Source of the DNA: Armatimonadota bacterium
Lineage (GTDB): Bacteria; Armatimonadota; Hebobacteria; GCA-020354555; CP070648
Reading direction: 5' to 3'
Length of the DNA stretch: 35,300 bases
Assembly: GCA_035527535.1 (NCBI GenBank)
Contig: DATLAK010000100.1
Coordinates: 1-35,300 of the forward strand
The stretch's first letter is position 1, and every line of letters starts with the position of its first letter. Below the pieces are notes generated by a model. The model had not been told where the DNA came from. It made no database searches and worked only from the letters and a program-made list of their open reading frames with translations. The position numbers and the translations under genes were made by a program. Positions 7,696-16,294 of this stretch are shown here, piece after piece.

Positions 7696-10488
7696 CTAGC
7701 TGCCGTGGATCAGCCGCTCCAATGCCTTGGCGGGGAGACTCGCCTTCGGGCGGAAAGCAGCGCTCCCCGCGTACCGCAGCATCGCCGCCAGCAGGTAGCG
7801 GGCCTCCGGGAGCTTCTGATCGAGGTCCAGGGCGCAGATGATGATCCCACCCTTACCCACCTTTGCCTCCAGCAGATACGCCAGCGCCTCGACCACGTAG
7901 TACGTGCTGAGGACGCGAATGACCGGATCGCTGCGCTCCAGACCCAAGCCTTCCAAGGCGATCGGCGGCGCGGGCACGATAAGTCGGAAGAGCTGCAGAT
8001 CCGCAAATCCCTGGTGAGGGAACTCCCCCAGCATGGGGTGGTCGAGGATGATCGTTCCGCTGTGGCCGTCCTCGAGGGGTGGGTAGTTTGCGGGCGGCAG
8101 GAAGAAGTACGCGCCCTCAAGGCCTAGCTTCCCCGGGAATGGGCGCAGCGCCACCTCTGGAGACGCCAATATCACGCGCCCGCCTTCGCGGCAGTGCTCG
8201 GCGAGGCGTTCGTCCAGCCGGCTCGAGAGCACCACCTTGGGCAGACGGGCGGCGGACCGACGTGCACTGATGCGAGGCAGCGAGCGCACGGTCCGCAGCC
8301 AGGAGCGACCGGGCGGGCCGTAGAGCGCCGCCGGCGCCGCTCGCCCCTCGGCCTCGGGGAAGAGCCAGAAGTTCCACTCGTTGTCAACCCGGCGGCGGCC
8401 TTCGCGCAGCGCCGCGCGCAGCGTGAGCATGAGCGGACGGGTGACCGCGGGCAAGGTGAGGCTGATGGTGCTGGCGCGGCACGTGCGGAAGGGCCGATGG
8501 CGATACTCCAGCGTCCCCGCGGCCAGCCGCCGCGTGCCGCCCAGCAACTGCCACTCGAGCTGGGGCGCGCGCAGCGGCGGATGCGAGAAGTCCGACACCG
8601 AGAGGCGGCAGCGGAAGGTCTCCCCTGCCACCAGCACGCGGTCATCGAAGTCGCGATCCATCATGATCACGGTGTCGCCGTTGGTGCGCGACCAGGTTTC
8701 GGCGGACACGAGCTTGCGATCGTAGAACTCGTCAACGATGCCTTGCGGCGAGTAGCCAAAGTCCGCCGCGCTGAAGTGGCAGATGCCGGCCAGGCGCGGG
8801 TGATCGCGGCGACAGGCCTCCATCTTGGCGCGCGCCTCGACGTACTGCAGGCGATGGCTGGCCTCAGCCATCTGGGGCAGCAGCCGCTGCAGCCCGTGGC
8901 GGCGGGCGGCCGTTTCGGCTACCTCGATGGCGTAGGGCCGCACCGCCCCCCGGTACTTGCGCTTGATCCGCACGTCCGGGTGGCTGCTCCACCAGCGAAA
9001 CTCATGCTGGATCACCGGCAGCGGCGTCTGCTCATCGTACTTGCCCTCAGCGTTGACGAAATCAGCCGGCATCTCGGCGTCGAGGCCGCCGTCGGTCCAG
9101 ATGACGAAGGCGGAGGGCTTGATGGCCTTGGTGTCGCGGTAACATTGCCAGGCGACCTCGGGGAAGGCGGCACCGTGGTATCCCAGCTCGTTGCTCATGC
9201 AATAGAGGGCCGCGGACGGGTGGTTGACGTCGCGCATGATCGTGCGGTCCCACTGCCACTTGAGCACGTCGCGGAACCGGGCGGTGGGCCGGGGCCAGCA
9301 GTAGCCATGCCAGGGGTCGCTGCCCGCCCACCCGCCGAGCATCCCCATCTCGCTCTGCACCAGCAGACCCACCTCGTCCGCGACATCGAAATACTCCGGC
9401 GCCGGCACGTAGGACTGGCAGCGCACGTAGTTGTATCCGTAGGCGCGCAGCGTCGCCAGCTTGTGGCACCACCGCTCGCGGCTCGTATCCGGGCTGCCAG
9501 TCTCCGGGTTGACCGCGAAATCCCCATGCCCGCGCAGGTAGTACGGCTCGCCGTTGATGAGGAAATGCTTGCCCTCGGTTTCGAGCTTGACAAACCCCAC
9601 GCGCTCGCTCAGGGCATCCTCTACCCGGTCGCCGCGGCTGAGGACGGCATCCACCCGGTGGAGATTCGGCGTTTCCGGGCTCCACAGGCGCGGCGACGAC
9701 ACGGGACTGGACAGCCGATGGACACCCGCGCCCGACAACCTGCGCGTCACCCGCGCCACGGGCGCCCCGTCCGGGGATGCCACTGTCAGCGAGAGGGTCA
9801 ACGCCTCGCTCGCGGCCCCTGCCAGTTGCACTCGGCAGCGAATTCGTTTGCCGTCCACGTCGGGGTGCATCCACAAGCGCTCGATCCACGCGCTCTCGGT
9901 GGCGGTCAACTCGACGCTCCGGTACAATCCGGACCAGTTCCCCATCCAGTTATAGGCGAGTCCGAGCCAGCGGTTCTGTTCGTGCACGCGCACCGCGAGG
10001 AAGTTGTCGCCGCCCAACCGCAGGTGCTTCGTCGCCTCGAAGGCGAACGGCACGAAGGGCGCGCAGTGGGCGCCCAACCGCTCGCCGTTGAGCCAGACCT
10101 CCGCCGCCGGATGGACGCCGCCGAAGTTGAGCCATATCCGCAGGCCCTTCCATTCGCGCGGCGCGGTGAAGCGCTTGCCATACCATGCCGTTCCTTCATA
10201 GGTCGCGCGGAACACCCGCGCCGGCAGTTGGAAGTCCCACGGCTCATCCGTGCCCTCGTGGCCGAAGCCCTGGCCCTGCCAGCAGCCGGGTACGCGGACG
10301 GCATCCGTAAGCAGGTGCGGGTGCTTGAACCATCCCTCGCGCTCCCCGCGTTCCTCCGGGTCGAGGCGGAACTGCCAGTCGCCATCCAGGCTGAGTACCC
10401 GTTCGGCGGGGTGGCGCCGCCACGGGTTGACGCGGACGGGCACGCGCGCCCGAGGGTCGAAATGCCAGTCTACGTGATCGGTGTACAT
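7696..10488 (-). CDS. Glycoside hydrolase family 2 protein
   Basis: Large (930 aa) retaining glycosidase of the beta-galactosidase/beta-glucuronidase type. An N-terminal jelly-roll sugar-binding domain covers about 30-195 (LDGDWQF, VPGCWQGQGFG, WLNGERLGAH), an Ig-like domain about 200-300, and the TIM barrel about 305-640. The acid/base should be Glu434 in CMSNELGYHG, and the nucleophile most likely Glu496 in IQHEFRWW. The remaining 290 residues form an extra C-terminal region. There is no obvious signal peptide, so it may act inside the cell on imported oligosaccharides. ATG 10488 has GGGAGG upstream, 26 bp after the URO-D-type gene in the same operon. GH2 specificity (galactose, glucuronate, arabinose, mannose) cannot be decided. 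Confidence 0.9.
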   Translation of the reverse strand: MYTDHVDWHFDPRARVPVRVNPWRRHPAERVLSLDGDWQFRLDPEERGEREGWFKHPHLLTDAVRVPGCWQGQGFGHEGTDEPWDFQLPARVFRATYEGTAWYGKRFTAPREWKGLRIWLNFGGVHPAAEVWLNGERLGAHCAPFVPFAFEATKHLRLGGDNFLAVRVHEQNRWLGLAYNWMGNWSGLYRSVELTATESAWIERLWMHPDVDGKRIRCRVQLAGAASEALTLSLTVASPDGAPVARVTRRLSGAGVHRLSSPVSSPRLWSPETPNLHRVDAVLSRGDRVEDALSERVGFVKLETEGKHFLINGEPYYLRGHGDFAVNPETGSPDTSRERWCHKLATLRAYGYNYVRCQSYVPAPEYFDVADEVGLLVQSEMGMLGGWAGSDPWHGYCWPRPTARFRDVLKWQWDRTIMRDVNHPSAALYCMSNELGYHGAAFPEVAWQCYRDTKAIKPSAFVIWTDGGLDAEMPADFVNAEGKYDEQTPLPVIQHEFRWWSSHPDVRIKRKYRGAVRPYAIEVAETAARRHGLQRLLPQMAEASHRLQYVEARAKMEACRRDHPRLAGICHFSAADFGYSPQGIVDEFYDRKLVSAETWSRTNGDTVIMMDRDFDDRVLVAGETFRCRLSVSDFSHPPLRAPQLEWQLLGGTRRLAAGTLEYRHRPFRTCRASTISLTLPAVTRPLMLTLRAALREGRRRVDNEWNFWLFPEAEGRAAPAALYGPPGRSWLRTVRSLPRISARRSAARLPKVVLSSRLDERLAEHCREGGRVILASPEVALRPFPGKLGLEGAYFFLPPANYPPLEDGHSGTIILDHPMLGEFPHQGFADLQLFRLIVPAPPIALEGLGLERSDPVIRVLSTYYVVEALAYLLEAKVGKGGIIICALDLDQKLPEARYLLAAMLRYAGSAAFRPKASLPAKALERLIHGS

Positions 10489-10514
10489 GAACCAAGCCTC
10501 CCGGGGGATGCGGT

Positions 10515-11618
10515 CTAGCCGCGCTCGAGCAGCCGGCGCTTCAGGTCCAGATAGAACAGCCAGTTCTCGTAGGAGATGTCAGGTGGCGCCAGGTGGTCGA
10601 GCTGCGGGATATAGCCGCCGTCGGCCAGCAGCGGCGGCAGCTTGGACTCGAGCTCCTCGGTGATCGTCCGCCGGTCCTTGGTCAGCGCCCGCTTGTCCAC
10701 GCCGCCCCACAGCAGCAAGTCGCGCCCGTACTCGCGCCGCAGCGCCACCGGGTCCATCCCGGCAGCCGCCTCGATGGGATAGGTGCCATTGACCCCCGCC
10801 TCCAGCAGCATCGGCAGCAGTACGCTCGGGTCGCCATCGCTGTCCAGGAAGATGATGTCTATGCCATGGCGCCGGAAGACGTCGTTGACCCGGCGGTAGC
10901 GCGGCAGCAGGAAGCGCTGGAAGATTGCAGGCGATATCAGCGGCCCGTTCTTGAAGGCGAAATCCTCCCACCACAGGAAGTAGTCGAGCTGCACCTGCTC
11001 CAGCGTGCGCGCCATCGCCCCCAGGGTGAACTCGGCGACGACATCGAGCATCTCCTCGGCCAGCGCCGGATCGTCGTAGAACACCGTGCACGCGTTCTCC
11101 GTGCCCATCCAGCGGCGCAGCATCGAGTAGAAACCGACCGAACCGATGCCCGGGCCCCACAGGGGACACTCTCGCTGCGGCGCCCACGCCACCAGCTCGT
11201 CCCAATCCGCGGGATAACGCTCCGGCTGATGCGGGTCGTAGCGACGCTTGATGCGCTCGAAATCCGCGCGCTCGGTCACCGGCCAGGCGACATACTGCGG
11301 CATCGAGACGCCGTCCTTCATGCACCGTTGGACGACGCCTTCGCCATTGCGCCTGGTGATCGTGCGCTCGTCTTCCACCAGAAGTTCCGGCTCGAAGGAG
11401 GGGATCATGCCCAGGTTGAGCCCCAGGTCCCGCTGCTCATCCAGCCCGAAGAAAGCACACCCGTTGAACGTCAGCGTGTCCTTCCGGCGCGCCTCCTCGG
11501 GCATGCCCTCCCGCAGCCAACGCTCCTGGGCCTCCGCCCAGTATCCGACCTCGATCATCGGCGCGCGGTCCACGCTCTGGTGATGCATGGTGCGCAGAAA
11601 CCGCTCTCGGCCGTTCAT
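10515..11618 (-). CDS. Uroporphyrinogen decarboxylase-fold protein
   Basis: URO-D/MtaA-like TIM barrel of 367 aa. True HemE decarboxylates uroporphyrinogen III, while MtaA/CmuA relatives move methyl groups. This one belongs to the divergent, often multi-copy branch of sugar-degrading environmental bacteria whose function is unknown. N-terminus MNGRERFLRTM is typical. Where methyltransferases have a zinc histidine, the strand reads FLDSDGD (258-263), and the C-terminal motif is LDHLAPPDISYEN (340-352). ATG 11618 has GAGGAAGGA upstream. It is first in a two-gene operon with the GH2 gene, under the promoter at 11686-11714. A link to catabolism of methylated or modified glycans is conceivable but speculative. 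Confidence 0.87.
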   Translation of the reverse strand: MNGRERFLRTMHHQSVDRAPMIEVGYWAEAQERWLREGMPEEARRKDTLTFNGCAFFGLDEQRDLGLNLGMIPSFEPELLVEDERTITRRNGEGVVQRCMKDGVSMPQYVAWPVTERADFERIKRRYDPHQPERYPADWDELVAWAPQRECPLWGPGIGSVGFYSMLRRWMGTENACTVFYDDPALAEEMLDVVAEFTLGAMARTLEQVQLDYFLWWEDFAFKNGPLISPAIFQRFLLPRYRRVNDVFRRHGIDIIFLDSDGDPSVLLPMLLEAGVNGTYPIEAAAGMDPVALRREYGRDLLLWGGVDKRALTKDRRTITEELESKLPPLLADGGYIPQLDHLAPPDISYENWLFYLDLKRRLLERG

Positions 11619-11665
11619 GTCCGTCCTTCCTCGTCCAGGGCCCGTCCGCCCGGGAAGGCATGATA

Positions 11666-11680
11666 GCCATTTTCACTGGC
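11666..11680. promoter_or_regulatory. Short dyad at the transcription start (possible operator)
   Basis: GCCA-N7-TGGC sits 5-6 bp downstream of the -10 box, where a repressor would block initiation. The arms are only 4 bp, so this is a weak observation. Confidence 0.2.
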
Positions 11681-11685
11681 ATCGG

Positions 11686-11714
11686 ATTATAGTGGGAATA
11701 CATTACACCGTCAA
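11686..11714 (-). promoter_or_regulatory. Near-consensus sigma70 promoter
   Basis: Read on the minus strand: TTGACG (11714-11709), a 17-bp spacer and TATAAT (11691-11686). The -10 is perfect and the -35 matches 5 of 6. It lies 42 bp downstream of the DUF951 gene's stop and would start transcription near 11679, about 60 nt before the URO-D-type gene's ATG. It is the best promoter in the window. Confidence 0.85.
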
Positions 11715-11755
11715 GCGGCGCCGGCCATGCCACAACGCGCATCGAGGGTGCACGC

Positions 11756-11977
11756 CTAGCCCAAGCGACGGGTGGTACTGACGAACTCCTTGACCTGCTT
11801 CTCGAACTGCGAACGCGGGAGCAACACCGAGCGCCCGCACTTCAGACACTTGACGCGGATGTCCATGCCGGTGCGGGTGACTTCCCACACGTCGCCGCCG
11901 CAGGGATGCACCTTGCGCAGGCGCACCTCGTCGCCAAGGTTTATGCGCATGGGTTGAATCACGGTGATCCCATCCAT
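11756..11977 (-). CDS. DUF951 family protein
   Basis: Small protein (73 aa) of a conserved but uncharacterised family. Diagnostic motifs: [19 protein letters not shown] (residues 15-33), then a CLKC pair (44-47) and [13 protein letters not shown]. With HPCG, the cysteines suggest a zinc-binding or nucleic-acid-binding mini-domain, but no function is established. Two starts are possible. ATG 11977 gives the full length; the internal ATG at 11950 (MRINLGDEV) fits the family's usual short N-terminus better. Neither has a convincing RBS. A perfect ATCAC-N-GTGAT dyad (11959-11969) lies between them. Confidence 0.85.
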   Translation of the reverse strand: MDGITVIQPMRINLGDEVRLRKVHPCGGDVWEVTRTGMDIRVKCLKCGRSVLLPRSQFEKQVKEFVSTTRRLG

Positions 11978-12118
11978 GAGCGGGCTGGCTTTGTCAAGGG
12001 GTAGTGGTTGACCGTTGGCGTTGCCCCCTCGGTTCTGCTCAAGCGTCCCTTGCCGGGTGTAGGCTCTGCAGGCGGGCCGCCCGCGGACTGGCGGTCCGGC
12101 GCTGCGCCAACCATCTAT

Positions 12119-12214
12119 CTATTGGTCCCTGCAATTGCTGCGCTCCGTGCCCTCGTCGTCCACCACCGCCACCTGTGCCTGGCGCTTGTGCAAATCCACT
12201 CCCACGTGTAACAT
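12119..12214 (-). pseudogene. IS110-family transposase, N-terminal stump
   Basis: Reading from ATG 12214 on the minus strand gives 31 residues beginning MLHVGVDLHKRQAQVAVVDD, then a stop. This is the start of an IS110-type transposase: GVDLHK holds the first acidic residue of the RuvC-like DEDD domain, and VVDDEG is the next strand. The rest (normally 300-400 aa) is missing, so the element is dead. No cognate 3' part is in the window. The identification rests on motif recall. Confidence 0.65.
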
Positions 12215-12433
12215 CGGCAGTGCCTGCCTTCGGGTTAGTTGGTTCAGACTCGCGCATTCTCGCCCCTTGCGGCGTAACGCGCAAGCCCGGGGCAGGCCAG
12301 CCTTCTCATTGCATCAGTTTCCGCGGAGGCCCGCGGAATCCTCTGCGCGCGTGAGCAGGGGAAGGTCGGATAGCAGCCGCGGGTCCATGCGTGCTTGGCG
12401 GAACGCGCCGGTCCGTGGGCGGGAGGATTTCGC
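12215..12433. other. Non-coding stretch upstream of the IS110 stump
   Basis: No gene seen. Two hairpins lie here: CTTGCG/CGCAAG (12266-12271 and 12280-12285) and the perfect TTCCGCGG-AGGC-CCGCGGAA (12319-12338). In intact IS110 elements this side of the gene carries the left end and its non-coding bridge RNA, so part of this may be a left-end relic. It also serves as the leader of the URO-D-type gene at 12434. Confidence 0.4.
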
Positions 12434-13384
12434 ATGACTCCGAGACAGCGCGCGATCGAAGCCCTGGAGCTGCGCCGGCCGCCAGGTCTGGTGCCGCACC
12501 TGGAGCTGGAGTTCCAGTTGTCGCAGGAGGTCTTCGGGCGGCCGGCGCTGCGCGCCGAGCACTTGCAAGACATCACCGGTGCGCGCAGGCAGGACCTGCT
12601 CAAGCGCAATGCCGAGCACTGGGTCGAGGTCGCCCGGGAGTTCGATTACTCCGTCATCACCGGCCTGCACTGGCTGTCGCCTGACGATCAGCTCGCGAGC
12701 TTCGAGTATGTCCGCGACATCGCCGGCGACACGTACATGCTCAGCGCGTTCGTTGACGGCACCTTCGCCATTCCCAGCGGCGAAAACATGATCGAGCACG
12801 TCGTCTTCCTCACCGAGCGCAAGCAAGCGGCCCTGGAGGATGCGCGGCGCCGGGTCGAGGAGGCGATCGCCCTCGGCCTCCAGGTCATCGGCGGGGGCGC
12901 GGAGGTTATCTTCATGTGCGCCGACTACTGCTTCAACCACGGGCCCTTCCTGTCGCCTGCCATGTTCGCGGAACACGTCGCGCCGTTCCTGCGGCAGCAG
13001 GTGGCGGCGTGGAACGCGGCCGGCGCCTATACCGTCAAACACACCGACGGCAACATCATGCCCATCCTCGACCAGCTCGCGGATTCCGGCGCGCGCGCCT
13101 TGCACTCGCTCGACCCCATGGCGGGCGTGGACATCGCCGAGGTCAAGCGCCGCGTCGGCGGCCGCATGTGCCTCATTGGCAACGTCAACCTGGCGTATGT
13201 GCAATCGGGAACGCCGGAGCAGATCACCGAGAGCGCGCGCTACTGCCTGCGCCACGGCGGAGTCAACCAGGGCGGCTACATCTACGCCACCAGCAACTGC
13301 ATCTTCAGCGGCGTCCCCATCGAGAGCTATCACCACCTGCTGCGCGTGCGCGAGGAATACGGCTACCCGGGCGCGCAGCCGTAG
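12434..13384 (+). CDS. Uroporphyrinogen decarboxylase-fold protein (MtaA-like)
   Basis: Second URO-D/MtaA-type TIM barrel, 316 aa and only distantly like the one at 10515. Here the strand reads VKHTDGN with His203, and a cysteine (Cys289, in TSNCIFSG) follows near the end. A His plus Cys pair in these places is what zinc-dependent corrinoid methyltransferases of the MtaA type use, so zinc binding is plausible. LIGNVNLAYVQSGTPEQI is another family signature. The frame is open from 12395, but ATG 12434 has GGGAGG 7 nt upstream and starts the conserved TPRQRAIEAL helix. No corrinoid protein is encoded nearby. Probably single-gene transcription, with a hairpin at 13508-13528 downstream. Confidence 0.87.
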   Translation: MTPRQRAIEALELRRPPGLVPHLELEFQLSQEVFGRPALRAEHLQDITGARRQDLLKRNAEHWVEVAREFDYSVITGLHWLSPDDQLASFEYVRDIAGDTYMLSAFVDGTFAIPSGENMIEHVVFLTERKQAALEDARRRVEEAIALGLQVIGGGAEVIFMCADYCFNHGPFLSPAMFAEHVAPFLRQQVAAWNAAGAYTVKHTDGNIMPILDQLADSGARALHSLDPMAGVDIAEVKRRVGGRMCLIGNVNLAYVQSGTPEQITESARYCLRHGGVNQGGYIYATSNCIFSGVPIESYHHLLRVREEYGYPGAQP

Positions 13385-13507
13385 GCAGCCCCTCCCGATC
13401 GGCGGCAGAGGCGCCGGGGATGACAAGTTGCCGCCGGCAGCGCATCGTGGTCATAGAGGAGAAGACCCGGGGGGGGCAGAAAGACCGCCCGTGGTAGAAG
13501 CAGCGGC

Positions 13508-13528
13508 TGGCTGCCGCTGCGGCAGCCA
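13508..13528 (+). terminator. 10-bp stem-loop between URO-D-type and TolC genes
   Basis: TGGCTGCCGC, one T, then GCGGCAGCCA: a perfect 10-bp dyad (the three central bases must open to form the loop). It lies 124 nt after the URO-D-type stop and 66 nt before the TolC-type start. No T-run follows, so termination is uncertain; it could mark an operator. Confidence 0.35.
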
Positions 13529-13593
13529 ATAACCACCCACCGCTTGGCTCGACTCGAGATAGTTGACTGAGTGCGATGAAGGAGTCCACAACC

Positions 13594-14991
13594 ATGCCCG
13601 CGCAGCGTCGGCTGATGCTCGTGCTAGTGATCTGCGGAGTCGCCATGAGCGCGCTCACCCAGCGCCCGGCGATGAGCGATGAGGCGTCTTCCGCCGCCGC
13701 GCCCGCACCCGAGCCGCTGAGCCTGGAGCAGGCTGTCACCACCGCGCTGACCCTGAGCCCGCTTCTGTACCAGGCGGAGCAGGAGCTCCTGGCGGCCCGC
13801 GACGGGGTGACCCAGGCGCGCGCCGCCGGCTCCGTCACCGCCGAGATCGGGGTGACCCAGACGCGGGTCAGCGAGGTCTCCACGTTGACCCTCGCCGTGC
13901 CCGCGCCCCCACCCGACTACGTGACCTTCCAGACCGTCAGTCTCGGAAGCAAGGATAATACTACCGGCACGCTGACAGTGGCCAAGCCGCTGTACACCGG
14001 AGGCCGCATACCGGCCGCCGCTCGCCAGGCCCGCGCCGGGGCCGATGCGACCCTGGCGGGGTTGCAGCGCACCCGCCAGACGGTGACCAATGACGTCCAG
14101 CGGGCCTACTACGGCGCACTCGTCGCCGCGGACTTCGTGGCGGTGGCGGAGGGGGCTCTCACCTCCGCGCGCGAGCACCTGCGGGTGGCACAAGCGCGAC
14201 AGGACGCCGGTGTCGCCCCGCGCTTCGACGTCTTGCGCGCCAAGGCGCGGGGCGCCCAAAGCGAGCAGGCGCTGATCCAGGCCCGCAATGGCCTGAACCT
14301 GGCGCGGGCGGCGTTGAACCACGCCATGGGCGTCGGCCAGGACCGTGAGTTCGTGCTGACGACCCCGCTCGCCGAGCCGACCGATACCGCCGGCCTCGAC
14401 CTCACTGCGCTCGTGTCGCGCGCCCGGGAAACCCGCCCTGAGATCCACCAGACCCAGGCGCTGATCGAGGCCGCGGGCGCCGGCGTCTCGCTCGCGCGCA
14501 GCGCGAAGCACCCCACCCTCGGCGTCGCCTGGATGTACAGCCGGCCGTTGGAGACCAGCGCCTTCCAGGTGAGCAACTGGACGCTGGCGCTGACCGCCGG
14601 ATTGAACATCTTCGACGGCAGGCAAACCAGCGCGGCGGTCAGCCGCGCGCGCCACGAGCGGGAGCGAGCGCGGGGCTTGCTGGAGCAGGTGCGGCAGGGG
14701 ATCGCGCTGCAAGTGCGCCAGGCATACCTCGACCTCGATTCCGCGCGCGAGCGCATCACCGCCGCGACCGCCGGGGTAACCGAAGCCGAGGAGGCCCACC
14801 GCGTCGCCGGCCTGCGCTACGAGGCGGGCGTGGGCATCAGCGTCGAAGTGATTGACGCCGAGGTGGCGGTCGCCTCGGCGGGCAATGACTATGCCCGCGC
14901 GGTCTATGACTACAACGTCGCGGCGGCCCAACTGGAGTACGCGGTGGGCGCATCTGCGGCTGCCGCGCCCGCGGAGAGCCAAGCGCAATGA
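13594..14991 (+). CDS. TolC-family outer membrane efflux protein
   Basis: Outer-membrane channel component of tripartite efflux or type I secretion, about 465 aa. A signal peptide is visible (MPAQRRLMLVLVICGVAMSALT), then the first OEP repeat LSLEQAVTTALTLSPLLYQAEQEL. Long alpha-helical hairpins and the second repeat (residues about 230-450) follow, with AYLDLDSARERI and the end DYNVAAAQLEYAVG. The ATG at 13594 is chosen over 13576 because AAGGAG lies 9 nt before it and it puts a basic n-region next to the hydrophobic core. The stop overlaps the aminotransferase start (ATGA). The adaptor and ABC genes that could partner it are about 10 kb away. Confidence 0.9.
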   Translation: MPAQRRLMLVLVICGVAMSALTQRPAMSDEASSAAAPAPEPLSLEQAVTTALTLSPLLYQAEQELLAARDGVTQARAAGSVTAEIGVTQTRVSEVSTLTLAVPAPPPDYVTFQTVSLGSKDNTTGTLTVAKPLYTGGRIPAAARQARAGADATLAGLQRTRQTVTNDVQRAYYGALVAADFVAVAEGALTSAREHLRVAQARQDAGVAPRFDVLRAKARGAQSEQALIQARNGLNLARAALNHAMGVGQDREFVLTTPLAEPTDTAGLDLTALVSRARETRPEIHQTQALIEAAGAGVSLARSAKHPTLGVAWMYSRPLETSAFQVSNWTLALTAGLNIFDGRQTSAAVSRARHERERARGLLEQVRQGIALQVRQAYLDLDSARERITAATAGVTEAEEAHRVAGLRYEAGVGISVEVIDAEVAVASAGNDYARAVYDYNVAAAQLEYAVGASAAAAPAESQAQ

Positions 14992-16283
14992 AGCGCGCCC
15001 CCGGGAGCCGCGGCATCGTCTCCGCCGCCGAAGTCTTCGAGAAGTACCGCGCTCACGTTAACCCCGGCCTCGCCGCCCTAGTCAAGTTCATGGGCTTCGA
15101 CGCGGTGGAGGAGTCGGCGCAGGGCGCGATCGTCCGCGATACCGAGGGCAACGAGTACATTGACTGCCTGGGCGGATTCGGCGCGCTGTCACTTGGACAC
15201 CGCCACCCGAAGGTGGTGGCTGCGGTGCGCGAGCAGCTCGAGCGCATGCCACTGTCCTCCAAGATCCTGCTCAACGACCGCCTGGCGGATCTATGCCAGC
15301 GCCTGGCGGAGATCACCCCCGGAGATCTCCAGTATTCCTTCATCTGCAACAGCGGCGCGGAGGCCGTCGAGGGAGCCCTCAAGCTGGCGCGCCTGGCTAC
15401 GGGACGGCGGGGCATCGTCGGCGCGGTGGGCGGGTTCCACGGCAAGACGATGGGCGCACTCAGCGCCTCCGGCAGGGACCTGTACCGCAAGCCGTTCGCG
15501 CCGCTGGTGCCGGGGTTCTCGCACGTACCCTTCGGCGACGCCGAGGCGCTGCGCGAGGCGGTCAGCGGGGACACCGCCGCCGTCATCCTCGAGCCCATTC
15601 AGGGCGAGGCGGGGGTGGTCATACCAGCCGACGACTACCTGTCGGCGGCGCGCGAGATTTGCAGCGCGGCCGGCGCGCTGCTCGTCCTGGATGAGGTGCA
15701 GACGGGGTTGGGGCGCACGGGATCGCTGTTCGCGTGCGAGCACTGGGGCGTCGCGCCCGACATCATGACCCTGGCCAAGGCGCTGGGCGGCGGGGTGATG
15801 CCGGTGGGCGCGTTCGTGGCGCGCGCCGAGCTGTGGGACGCCTGGCGCGTGAATCCGTTGCTGCACAGCAGCACCTTCGGCGGCAATCCGCTCGCCTGCG
15901 CCGCCGCGCTGGCGGCGCTGGAGGTGGTCATCGAGGAGCGCCTGCCCCAGCGCGCAAGGGAACTGGGACAGCACACACTGCACGCTCTGGGCGAACTGCG
16001 GCAGCGTTTCCCCGATGCGGTTGTGGAGGTGCGGGGGCGGGGCCTGCTCATCGGCGTCGAGTTCGCGCATGAGGACCTCGCCGGGCTGGCCATCGCCGGG
16101 CTTGCGCAGCGGCGCGTAATCGCGGCCTACACCCTCAACAACCCGCGCGTTATCCGCCTGGAGCCGCCGCTGGTGATCGAGGAGGGACAGCTTGCCCGCG
16201 CCCTGTCCGCCCTCGGTGAGGCGGTGGAGCAGGCCGTCGCCCTGCTGGCGGACGCCGGACCCTACCAGGACGAGCCGCTCTGA
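14988..16283 (+). CDS. patA: Putrescine aminotransferase-like class III transaminase
   Basis: PLP-dependent transaminase, 431 aa. It closely resembles E. coli PatA/YgjG along its length (compared from memory): VNPGLAALVKF, YIDCLGGFGALSLGHRHP, FICNSGAEAVEGALKLA, GGFHGKTMGALSAS, ILEPIQGEAGV and LNNPRVIRLEPPL. The PLP lysine is Lys264 in LAKALGGGVMPVG, with Asp235 in LVLDEVQTG. Expected reaction: putrescine plus 2-oxoglutarate to 4-aminobutanal plus glutamate. Acetylornithine or other diamine use is the main alternative. It overlaps the TolC gene by four bases, so the two are translationally coupled, which hints at polyamine handling linked to efflux. No aldehyde dehydrogenase follows. Confidence 0.85.
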   Translation: MKRAPGSRGIVSAAEVFEKYRAHVNPGLAALVKFMGFDAVEESAQGAIVRDTEGNEYIDCLGGFGALSLGHRHPKVVAAVREQLERMPLSSKILLNDRLADLCQRLAEITPGDLQYSFICNSGAEAVEGALKLARLATGRRGIVGAVGGFHGKTMGALSASGRDLYRKPFAPLVPGFSHVPFGDAEALREAVSGDTAAVILEPIQGEAGVVIPADDYLSAAREICSAAGALLVLDEVQTGLGRTGSLFACEHWGVAPDIMTLAKALGGGVMPVGAFVARAELWDAWRVNPLLHSSTFGGNPLACAAALAALEVVIEERLPQRARELGQHTLHALGELRQRFPDAVVEVRGRGLLIGVEFAHEDLAGLAIAGLAQRRVIAAYTLNNPRVIRLEPPLVIEEGQLARALSALGEAVEQAVALLADAGPYQDEPL

Positions 16284-16294
16284 CGAGTGCAGCG

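Noticed and set aside
8194-10518. A 774-codon open frame on the plus strand opposite the GH2 gene
   Set aside because: It is the antisense shadow of a clear GH2 protein; its translation has no family motif and is dominated by Arg, Gly, Ala and His, as expected from GC-rich reverse-complement codons.
12039-12284. A small minus-strand gene in the IS110 region
   Set aside because: The frame is not that of the transposase stump and shows no motif; low-complexity translation.
13624-14988. A 454-codon minus-strand open frame opposite the TolC-type gene
   Set aside because: Shadow of the TolC gene; no motif, no RBS.
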